Made by a program: the position numbers and the translations under genes. A stretch of DNA of 15,855 nt, from the NCBI GenBank assembly GCA_003599205.1, contig QZJA01000030.1:1-15855 (forward strand), given 5' to 3'. The DNA comes from Candidatus Parcubacteria bacterium. GTDB taxonomy: Bacteria > Patescibacteriota > Patescibacteriia > UBA1558 > GWA2-36-10. Numbering within the stretch: the stretch's first letter is position 1; each line of letters begins with the position of its first letter. The notes under the pieces are model-generated. The model saw only the letters and a list, made by a program, of their open reading frames with translations, was not told where the DNA came from and did not search any database. Shown here in pieces: positions 7,325-12,341 of this stretch.

Positions 7325-8071
7325 CTATCTAATAATACGTATACCTTTAACTTTTCTTTCAAACATCGGTGGTGCTTTCATCCAGGGAGTATTTGGCATT
7401 GGCAATATTTCTTTGGCGCCAAATATACCATCACCCAGCGTCTCACCAATACATCTGACTGGCTCACCATCTTGAGGTTTAAATGGCATTCTGGCATTCT
7501 CAGTCAGAACTAACCAATCTCTACCGTCTATTGATTTTATTATAAAATTGTCACCATCTTGGGCCACCACAACGCCAGCTAGTAAACCCTTATCAGTTTG
7601 TAGCCAAATCTGCCGACGCTGATTGATAAATTTGTGATAAAAAGGAACTCTAGTAGCAATTACATTATCAATAGCTTGACCTACACCTATATTATAAAGT
7701 AGCGAACCCAAAATTATACTAATTGCTATACTAGCTATGACTATCTTATGTAACTCAAATTTATAACCTTCTTTGGTATGACGAATATTATATTGTGCTA
7801 CGGAAATAAATAACGCCAAAAATATCAACCAAAAATAAGGTAAAGTCAAAAATATAAAAGTAAATATATTATTATTTATATGGACATACACATCCCAATC
7901 ATTATGGAAAAACATATACAATATCGTAGAAAAAGACAAAGCACCTAAGGCTAGGGAAATAAAGCCTAAAAACCAGATCAAATAATCCTTAAGCAAAAAC
8001 TCCCACTTTGGTTTTGGTTTGCTTCCTTTTATTTTTTCCAGCACCTCTTGGCTGATATTTTTCTCCACCAT
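7325..8071 (-). CDS. Membrane protein paired with ECF sigma factor, candidate anti-sigma factor
   Basis: 248 residues. A ~28-residue cytoplasmic N-terminus rich in Lys and Glu precedes three hydrophobic segments at about 32-54, 68-92 and 108-127. A final ~100-residue domain with predicted beta strands ('GLLAGVVVAQDGDNFIIKSIDGRDWLVLTENA') follows, and with three helices it would face outward. The gene starts 9 bases after the sigma-factor stop. That linkage, with a short cytoplasmic N-terminal domain, membrane segments and an extracytoplasmic domain, is the usual arrangement for an anti-sigma factor. I see no zinc-binding HxxxCxxC anti-sigma motif. The role is inferred from position and topology. 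Confidence 0.65.
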   Translation of the reverse strand: MVEKNISQEVLEKIKGSKPKPKWEFLLKDYLIWFLGFISLALGALSFSTILYMFFHNDWDVYVHINNNIFTFIFLTLPYFWLIFLALFISVAQYNIRHTKEGYKFELHKIVIASIAISIILGSLLYNIGVGQAIDNVIATRVPFYHKFINQRRQIWLQTDKGLLAGVVVAQDGDNFIIKSIDGRDWLVLTENARMPFKPQDGEPVRCIGETLGDGIFGAKEILPMPNTPWMKAPPMFERKVKGIRIIR

Positions 8072-8080
8072 ATACTATAT

Positions 8081-8662
8081 TTATAAATTAATGTTTGCTT
8101 CTTGTAATTTTTGCTTAAACTGCTTTTTGGCTCGATTGATCAAAGTAGCGACTGTGCCCATGGGTTTTTTTAAAATGTCAGAAATTTCTTGATAATTCTT
8201 TTCCTCAATAAATTTCAAGACCAAAACCTCTCTATATTTTATATCAATTTGCTCTAAAATATTCTCCAAATTTTTCTTCAAAAAATTACGGTCAATTTCC
8301 CGACTGATATCAAAATCAGCCACAATATTATCTAGAATATTGTCCACCTCCCAATAAACATTTTCCGGCCGAGCTTTGCGCTTACGCCATTGGCTGATAA
8401 CCTCGTTATGAGCAATACGATAAATCCAAGAAGAAAATTTTAGTTTCTGATCAAAATTATTTAAATTCTGATAAGCCTTAATAAAAATATCTTGCAATAA
8501 ATCCTCTATATCTTCATTATTTAAACCAGATATTCTCTTAATATAACGACTCAGCTTAAATTCATACCTATTTATTAGGTAGCTAAAATTTTCTTGGTTT
8601 GCCAAGGTCAGCTTCACTATTTCTTCATCAGACAAATTTTCCAGATTTTTTAAATAAGCCAT
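8081..8662 (-). CDS. RNA polymerase sigma factor, ECF (sigma-70 group 4) family
   Basis: 193 residues, the usual length for an ECF sigma factor. Region 2 spans about residues 23-95, with the core-binding and -10-melting signature 'EDLLQDIFIKAYQNLNNFDQKLKFSSWIYRIAHNEVISQWRKRK'. Region 4 spans about 130-183, with 'YREVLVLKFIEEKNYQEISDILKKPMGTVATLINRAKKQFKQKL', a helix-turn-helix that reads the -35 element. No region 3 or C-terminal sensor domain is present. The downstream membrane protein is its likely anti-sigma factor, and the secreted protein further down may be a target or sensor. ECF factors often autoregulate, but I could not identify a convincing ECF promoter here. Confidence 0.93.
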   Translation of the reverse strand: MAYLKNLENLSDEEIVKLTLANQENFSYLINRYEFKLSRYIKRISGLNNEDIEDLLQDIFIKAYQNLNNFDQKLKFSSWIYRIAHNEVISQWRKRKARPENVYWEVDNILDNIVADFDISREIDRNFLKKNLENILEQIDIKYREVLVLKFIEEKNYQEISDILKKPMGTVATLINRAKKQFKQKLQEANINL

Positions 8663-8720
8663 AATTGGGCTTTACCCTAAATAAATACGCATTTTAAGTA
8701 ATTTTCTTTCAAAAAGAGCA

Positions 8721-8749
8721 TTGATTTTTATCACAAAAACTACTAAAAT
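8721..8749 (+). promoter_or_regulatory. Sigma-70-type promoter for the histidine-phosphatase gene
   Basis: TTGATT at 8721-8726, a 17-base spacer and TAAAAT at 8744-8749. This would start transcription near 8756, about 24 bases before the ATG at 8780. Confidence 0.6.
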
Positions 8750-8779
8750 AGTACTATATAAACAGTAAAATTCCAAATC

Positions 8780-9490
8780 ATGGACGTAAAATTAAAAACA
8801 CCTTTTGTCAATGTACACCTGCAAACACCCTATGCCAAGAGTTTGCCTCAGATCAATGGCCCTTACACCAGAATATACTTGATAAGACATTGCCACCCTG
8901 ACTACCAACTAAAAGATGCTTTGGGTGATGAAAAAATGCCTTTATCTGAAATCGGCAGAAAACAGAGAAAATTTCTCAACAAAAAATTGGAGCAGATAAA
9001 GCTGGAAAAGATATATGCCAGTGAGTTTACCCGCTCCAAAGAAACAGCCGAGGACTTTGCTAAAAAACACAAGAAAAAAATCTATATTGATAAAAGACTC
9101 AATGAAGTTGATTGGACAGACTGGTATAAAGTCAAATATTTTAACATGTCGGAAAAAACTAGAGTCAAAAAAATACGCCAATATAAACAAATAGAGAAAA
9201 AATTAAACCAGGAACATATTAGTAGCCGCCGCCTATTGGCTGACATCTACAAAAAAAATAAAGGCAAACGAGTCGGTCTATTTTGCCACGGCAATATTAT
9301 ACGTTCTATGGTAACTAGTATTTTAAATACCGATGTTATCGGCTTTCTCTCTATGGAAATTTATCAATCCTCTGTCACTAAACTAGTGATAGACCGAGAT
9401 GGTTTTATAAAAATAAACTACATCAATAATATCTGGCATCTACCACATAAGCCTGATGAAGATCTCTTCCTAGCGGCTTTAAACCAATAA
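8780..9490 (+). CDS. Histidine phosphatase superfamily (phosphoglycerate mutase-like) protein
   Basis: 236 residues. The N-terminal catalytic motif of the family, normally R-H-G, reads 'YLIRHCHPD' here (Arg36, His37, Cys38). Other conserved parts are present: 'YASEFTRSKETAE' with Arg85 for phosphate binding, an acidic 'LNEVDWTDW' region that could supply the proton donor, and the second histidine in 'GLFCHGNIIRSMV' (His170). Members transfer phosphate through the first histidine, acting as mutases or broad phosphatases. The Gly-to-Cys change next to the catalytic His is unusual; all catalytic residues remain, so activity is plausible. The substrate is unknown. It forms a single-gene unit with its own promoter and terminator. 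The ATG has no Shine-Dalgarno site. Confidence 0.85.
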   Translation: MDVKLKTPFVNVHLQTPYAKSLPQINGPYTRIYLIRHCHPDYQLKDALGDEKMPLSEIGRKQRKFLNKKLEQIKLEKIYASEFTRSKETAEDFAKKHKKKIYIDKRLNEVDWTDWYKVKYFNMSEKTRVKKIRQYKQIEKKLNQEHISSRRLLADIYKKNKGKRVGLFCHGNIIRSMVTSILNTDVIGFLSMEIYQSSVTKLVIDRDGFIKINYINNIWHLPHKPDEDLFLAALNQ

Positions 9491-9491
9491 T

Positions 9492-9517
9492 AAAAATCCC
9501 TCTTTTGAGGGATTTTT
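9492..9517 (+). terminator. Strong intrinsic terminator
   Basis: AAAAATCCCTC and GAGGGATTTTT form a perfect 11-bp stem with a TTTT loop, directly after the stop of the histidine-phosphatase gene. It insulates the downstream RNA-repeat region from upstream transcription. Confidence 0.92.
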
Positions 9518-9552
9518 ATTATTCCACATTTTCCGTTAACTAAGACCGACTC

Positions 9553-9581
9553 TTGACAGATTTCAATATCTATGATAGGAT
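9553..9581 (+). promoter_or_regulatory. Consensus promoter driving the repeat leader and GC-rich cassette
   Basis: A perfect -35 TTGACA (9553-9558), exactly 17 bases of spacer, and TAGGAT (9576-9581) preceded by TG at the extended -10 position. It is the best promoter match in the window. The predicted transcription start, about 9588, is only ~16 bases before the first 73-bp repeat. That would put the repeat near the 5' end of a leader RNA. Confidence 0.75.
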
Positions 9582-9603
9582 AACTAATCATTACAATCAA
9601 ATA

Positions 9604-9676
9604 TCAATGAGACTATGAACTGCAACTTGTATTTGGACGCTTTAGTTGCAGGGAGTCATTAGCGTAACCGGCATTG
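9604..9676 (+). ncRNA. Structured 73-nt leader element, copy 1 (candidate riboswitch/attenuator aptamer)
   Basis: It is identical to the copy at 9775 except for two adjacent bases (71 of 73). Its ends pair as TCAATG/CATTGA. Inside, CTGCAACT pairs with AGTTGCAG, an 8-bp stem whose loop contains GGACGCT. That loop can pair with the downstream AGCGTAACC (ACGCT/AGCGT, then GG/CC across two unpaired A), which is a pseudoknot. No ORF runs through both copies. It is followed 36 bases later by terminator 1. It matches no riboswitch class I can name. Structured leader RNA is inferred from pairing and layout. Confidence 0.6.
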
Positions 9677-9712
9677 AGCACAAAATCATAAATAATTTGC
9701 TTAAAATACCGG

Positions 9713-9739
9713 AAACGCCTAAAAATAAGGTGTTTTTTT
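9713..9739 (+). terminator. Intrinsic terminator 1, after repeat copy 1
   Basis: AAACGCCT pairs with AGGTGTTT (one G-T wobble) around an AAAAATA loop, followed by a run of seven T. Its left arm can instead pair with AGCGT-AA-CCGG at 9661-9671 in repeat copy 1: CCGG 9709-9712, ACG 9715-9717 and CT 9719-9720, with an AA/AA internal loop and one bulged C. This gives a possible antiterminator. Confidence 0.75.
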
Positions 9740-9774
9740 GTAAATCTAAGCTCTTTCTACCACTAATAAATCAC

Positions 9775-9847
9775 TCAATGAGACCTTGAACTGCAACTTG
9801 TATTTGGACGCTTTAGTTGCAGGGAGTCATTAGCGTAACCGGCATTG
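9775..9847 (+). ncRNA. Structured 73-nt leader element, copy 2 (candidate riboswitch/attenuator aptamer)
   Basis: This second copy has the same closing stem, inner hairpin and pseudoknot potential as copy 1. The two differing bases lie in the unpaired joint between the outer and inner stems (CT here, TA in copy 1). It is followed at once by seven T (9848-9854) and then by terminator 2. Its 5' strands, TCAATGAGAC (9775-9784) and TGCAACTTGTAT (9792-9803), are perfectly complementary to 9874-9883 and 9856-9867, within and just before terminator 2. The aptamer fold and the antiterminator fold are therefore mutually exclusive. Flanking sequences of the two copies are unrelated. Biological role is inferred. 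Confidence 0.65.
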
Positions 9848-9855
9848 TTTTTTTG

Positions 9856-9897
9856 ATACAAGTTGCAAAAAACGTCTCATTGATTGGGACGTTTTTT
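9856..9897 (+). terminator. Intrinsic terminator 2 with upstream antiterminator strand
   Basis: AAAAAACGTCTCA (9867-9879) pairs with TGGGACGTTTTTT (9885-9897), 13 bp including one wobble, with a TTGAT loop. The segment 9856-9867 (ATACAAGTTGCA) and the left terminator arm plus loop, 9874-9883 (GTCTCATTGA), are exact complements of two strands of repeat copy 2. If those pair, the terminator cannot form. It stands 103 bases before the lipoprotein ATG, so it would gate the GC-rich cassette. Confidence 0.85.
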
Positions 9898-9917
9898 GTT
9901 GAGGCAAGTCACCAGAC

Positions 9918-9929
9918 AAAGGAGGTGAT
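9918..9929 (+). promoter_or_regulatory. Perfect 12-base anti-SD complement not placed for a visible gene
   Basis: AAAGGAGGTGAT matches the complement of the usual bacterial 16S rRNA 3' end. It lies about 70 bases upstream of the lipoprotein start. The overlapping ATG at 9928 is too close for good initiation, and its frame only runs into the lipoprotein gene out of frame. It may be a ribosome standby site, a remnant of a lost leader ORF, or part of the imported cassette. Bases 9898-10000 otherwise hold only the RBS hairpin. Confidence 0.4.
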
Positions 9930-9976
9930 GAAACTAAGCCCTAAGCTGTGTAATCCTGGTTTTGATCCACTCACAA

Positions 9977-9995
9977 CTTGCCACAAGGAGGCAAG
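9977..9995 (+). promoter_or_regulatory. Hairpin presenting the lipoprotein ribosome-binding site
   Basis: CTTGCC and GGCAAG form a six-base stem around ACAAGGA, so the Shine-Dalgarno AAGGAGG (9985-9991) lies partly in the loop and partly in the stem. The spacing from AGGAGG to the ATG at 10001 is nine bases. This decides the lipoprotein start over upstream in-frame codons and could modulate translation. Confidence 0.5.
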
Positions 9996-10000
9996 AAGAA

Positions 10001-10729
10001 ATGAAGCGCTTCACTTTCATCAGCCTGAGCCTGACGGCTCTCTTCCTGGGGTTGATCCTCGTCGGCTGCGAGCAGTCCGACCAGATCACCATCCCCAACA
10101 CCGACAACAACGCCGAGGTCACGATCGGCCGGGTCCACACCGAGGTGCTCGACCAGATCTACGCCGATCTGACCCTGGCCAAGGCGGCCAAGGGTAGCCT
10201 CGATCGGCTGGACAAGGACATGGTCGTCATCGCTGCGGTCAACAAGATCAGCGACCGCTACGGCGTCGAGCGCATGTCTCCCGAGGATATCCTGTCCGAA
10301 GTGGAACGTGGTCGCCAGATGGCCCAGCAGGACCCTGTCCAGCTGGTCGCCAACCTGCTCACTACCGAAGAGCAGGTGTGGTGGGACCGTTTCTCCACCG
10401 AAGCTGAGGTCAAGAACGCCCGGAAGGTCTACGAGCGGCACTGTCAGCTCTACGACACTCCGGACTACAACTCGACCCTCGGACAGCTCCTGGATGTCGG
10501 CCTGTCTTCGGCCGAATTCTGGGGTAGCTACCGCGACAACCAGAAGCCCATCTACGAGAACCCCTATGTCCCCCAGGACAAGAGCTGGCGCAACGTGCTG
10601 CGCTTTGCTGTGGCGGTCATCGTCGATGGCGGTGCCGGTTCGCTGGCTTCCGGCGGCGGCCCGATCGCTTCTGGCGTGGTCGGTGGTCTCTGCAGCCACG
10701 GAGCCGATGACCTCCTGTTCGGCGACTAG
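10001..10729 (+). CDS. Lipoprotein of unknown function with Gly-rich C-terminus, GC-rich
   Basis: 242 residues. A lipoprotein signal peptide is clear: MKR, a hydrophobic core, and lipobox L-V-G-C with the lipidated Cys23. A helical, acidic middle follows ('EVLDQIYADLTLAKAAKGSLDRLDKD', 'MSPEDILSEVERGRQMAQQDP'), then a Tyr/Trp/Asn-rich region. A C-terminal segment (about 200-242), 'VAVIVDGGAGSLASGGGPIASGVVGG', has the Gly/Ala/Ser spacing of a glycine-zipper or membrane-inserting helix. I do not recognise the family. Two 60-base stretches inside it count as 63% and 58% GC, against 30-37% in neighbours, with G/C-ending codons throughout and a strong Shine-Dalgarno site, all pointing to foreign origin. 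It lies downstream of two structured leader repeats and is followed by a small membrane protein gene. A secreted toxin, surface antigen or envelope protein are all possible. Confidence 0.85.
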   Translation: MKRFTFISLSLTALFLGLILVGCEQSDQITIPNTDNNAEVTIGRVHTEVLDQIYADLTLAKAAKGSLDRLDKDMVVIAAVNKISDRYGVERMSPEDILSEVERGRQMAQQDPVQLVANLLTTEEQVWWDRFSTEAEVKNARKVYERHCQLYDTPDYNSTLGQLLDVGLSSAEFWGSYRDNQKPIYENPYVPQDKSWRNVLRFAVAVIVDGGAGSLASGGGPIASGVVGGLCSHGADDLLFGD

Positions 10730-10745
10730 TTCGCCTAACAGGGCT

Positions 10746-10779
10746 AGGCAAGACAGCAGCGAGTGCCACTCTCTTGCCT
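10746..10779 (+). other. Intercistronic hairpin between the two cassette genes
   Basis: AGGCAAGA and TCTTGCCT form a perfect 8-bp stem, with a second small stem GAGTG/CACTC inside. No T-tract follows, so it is not a terminator. It ends two bases before the Shine-Dalgarno region of the next gene. It may block ribosome run-through, stabilise mRNA, or set the ratio of the two proteins. Confidence 0.5.
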
Positions 10780-10798
10780 CAAAGGGAGGTGAACTTAC

Positions 10799-11008
10799 AT
10801 GCCTAACACCCCCGTCCTGCTGATCTGCTGTGTGCTGGGAGCCCTCTTGGGCCACCTGGTGCTCAAGAAGGATCGGCTCGCGACCGGTCTGGGAATCGCG
10901 ACTGGTATCGGCCCCGCCTTTGCGGTCGGTACCAGCAATCCCTTGTTCCTTTTGGCAGTGCCCGTCTTCGGAGCCTGCCTGATCTGGCGTAAGAAGAGCG
11001 TCAGATAA
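10799..11008 (+). CDS. Small membrane protein, second gene of GC-rich cassette
   Basis: 69 residues with two or three hydrophobic segments at about 5-22, 28-43 and 49-63, and Lys/Arg clusters at 'LKKDR' and the C-terminal 'WRKKSVR'. No catalytic motif is visible. GGGAGGTGA (10784-10792), with nine bases from GGAGG to the ATG, fixes the start. Base composition is as GC-rich as the lipoprotein gene, so both arrived or evolved together. As a tiny membrane protein next to a lipoprotein with a Gly-rich tail, it could be an immunity-type, anchoring or transport partner; this is speculation. The alternative overlapping minus-strand ORF is rejected because of the Shine-Dalgarno site and downstream terminator. 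Confidence 0.78.
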   Translation: MPNTPVLLICCVLGALLGHLVLKKDRLATGLGIATGIGPAFAVGTSNPLFLLAVPVFGACLIWRKKSVR

Positions 11009-11013
11009 ACCAT

Positions 11014-11041
11014 AAACCTCATCTTTAGGATGAGGTTTTTT
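11014..11041 (+). terminator. Intrinsic terminator ending the GC-rich cassette
   Basis: AAACCTCATC pairs with GATGAGGTTT around TTTAG and is followed by T-rich sequence. The terminator is AT-rich like the host while the genes before it are not, so the compositional boundary falls at about 11008-11014. Confidence 0.88.
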
Positions 11042-11048
11042 ATTTTAA

Positions 11049-11558
11049 TCAAATTTTACGAGTATCATAAGCCCAATGAAGCAATGCTTGTCTTTGTCGA
11101 CGCCGGCATTTGAGATCACCTTTGTTACAATTCTTCTTAATCTGACCAAGATGACGTTTCATTGCTTTCCATCTTTTTATCTGGCGATCATCTTCACCAA
11201 GGATTCTTCGACCCATATAATACCGACAATACCACTGAAACCAACCGCGCGGATCATCGGGATAAATCCAATCTTTTTCCTGCCAATATGACAAAGGCAT
11301 ACTGGCATTAACTTTATAAAAATTTAACTGGCAGTTCTTTTTCTCTTTAGCAAATTTTGCTTTTTTAAACCAAGTAAGCGGGAATTCTTTTTGACAATCA
11401 CGCATATAACGTCCGCAAAAAATCCCCATTTGAAGCATTTCTTGAGGGCTGAGATCTGGTCTAAATTGAGGATCAAAATTCTTACCGCTTGACTCTGTCA
11501 GCCGATAACGATAATTTTTTTGCATTTTATCATTAACTACTATTGTTTTAGCTATCAT
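11049..11558 (-). CDS. Conserved 169-residue protein of unknown function
   Basis: It starts 'MIAKTIVVNDKMQKNYRYRLTE' and carries blocks rich in Trp, Tyr and Cys: 'GKNFDPQFRPDLSPQEMLQMGIFCGRYM', 'YPDDPRGWFQWYCRYYMGRRI', 'RQIKRWKAMKRHLGQIKKNC', 'CRRRQRQALLHWAYDTRKI'. I recognise this as a widely conserved protein of unknown role, seen in diverse bacteria and, from memory, in fungi; I cannot name a domain. It is very basic in its second half and may bind nucleic acid. The 11558 start leaves four bases after the ZIP transporter stop. An upstream in-frame ATG at 11612 would overlap that gene. It is the only gene here ending in TGA. It appears to be the last gene of the Zur-ZIP unit. Confidence 0.75.
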   Translation of the reverse strand: MIAKTIVVNDKMQKNYRYRLTESSGKNFDPQFRPDLSPQEMLQMGIFCGRYMRDCQKEFPLTWFKKAKFAKEKKNCQLNFYKVNASMPLSYWQEKDWIYPDDPRGWFQWYCRYYMGRRILGEDDRQIKRWKAMKRHLGQIKKNCNKGDLKCRRRQRQALLHWAYDTRKI

Positions 11559-11562
11559 ATTA

Positions 11563-12327
11563 TTAATGCCCATGAGGCAAAATTTGTCCGACAAAATACA
11601 TAAACAACACACCTACTACTAGCCAAACTGAATGACTAAGTATTTTTTGAGGATTTTCTTCATGATGTAATTCTGGTATCAAATCAGCGGTTGCTAAATA
11701 AATAAAATTTCCCGCCGCAAAAGCAATAGCTAATGGCAACAAATTCTCTACACTTTGACCAAAATAATAAAACGCCAAGGCTCCCAACACTGCTATTGAA
11801 GCTGTCAGAAGATTGTATAATATGGCTTTAGTTTTTGATAAGCCAGCATAAAGTAAAACTCCAAAATCCGTTATCTCCTGAGGTATTTCATGAAGTATAA
11901 CTGCTAAGGTAACCACCATGCCAGCATTGAAATCCAATAAAAATGCTGAGGCAATTAAAGCACCGTCAACAAAGTTATGGATGCCATCACCAATCAGATT
12001 AACCATGGCCAAATTTCTTTTGTTTTGAAGATTTGGTTTACCATGCTCTTCACAATGACAATGATGCCAATGAAAAACTCTCTCCAATAAAAAGAAAAAA
12101 ACTATACTAATCAAGACGGTCTTAAATATAATATGAACATCAAAACTACTTTCTTCTATTGCCTCTGGCAATAAATCCAAAAGAGCAACCGTCAAAAGAG
12201 CACCGGCCGCTATACTGATTAAGGCTTTAAGAAAGCTGTGTTTGTTTTTCTTTTTAAAAATAATTAATATCCCCGTAAGAGAAATCAAGCTGACCAAGAC
12301 TGTTGCCAAAATTATTGATAATAACAT
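11563..12327 (-). CDS. ZIP family divalent metal transporter
   Basis: 254 residues and mostly hydrophobic, with about eight membrane segments. The transport-site motifs of the ZIP family are visible: HNFVDG (117-122) in one helix and HEIPQE (146-151) in the next. A His/Cys/Glu-rich cytoplasmic loop, 'HWHHCHCEEHGK' (86-97), is the usual metal-binding loop. ZIP proteins import zinc and sometimes iron or manganese into the cytoplasm. It lies 14 bases after a Fur/Zur-family regulator, consistent with zinc-responsive control. Length is normal for bacterial ZupT/GufA-type members. Confidence 0.93.
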   Translation of the reverse strand: MLLSIILATVLVSLISLTGILIIFKKKNKHSFLKALISIAAGALLTVALLDLLPEAIEESSFDVHIIFKTVLISIVFFFLLERVFHWHHCHCEEHGKPNLQNKRNLAMVNLIGDGIHNFVDGALIASAFLLDFNAGMVVTLAVILHEIPQEITDFGVLLYAGLSKTKAILYNLLTASIAVLGALAFYYFGQSVENLLPLAIAFAAGNFIYLATADLIPELHHEENPQKILSHSVWLVVGVLFMYFVGQILPHGH

Positions 12328-12341
12328 TTTTTTAAAATTAA

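Noticed and set aside
9604..9847. CRISPR array or diversity-generating retroelement template/variable repeats
   Set aside because: There are only two long repeats, separated by 98 bases, with no cas genes. There is no reverse transcriptase, and the mismatches are not adenine-specific within a coding 3' end.
9604..9883. Integron attC or other recombination sites formed by the 73-bp repeats and the 109-bp imperfect palindrome
   Set aside because: The outer ends lack R-box-like AAC/GTT cores, there is no integrase in the window, and no third copy bounds the right side of the GC-rich cassette. Terminator competition explains the pairing better, although past mobility of the repeat is not excluded.
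9971..10855. 294-residue ORF on the minus strand across the GC-rich cassette, and the plus-frame shadows at 9817 and 10308
   Set aside because: Long open frames opposite GC-rich genes are expected. The plus-strand frames at 10001 and 10799 have a lipobox or membrane segments, Shine-Dalgarno sites and a terminator, while these have none.
9901..11012. GC-rich segment as assembly contamination
   Set aside because: It cannot be excluded without reads. However, it ends in a host-like terminator and begins after a leader whose antiterminator is continuous with it, and both genes are whole, so a biological insertion is preferred.
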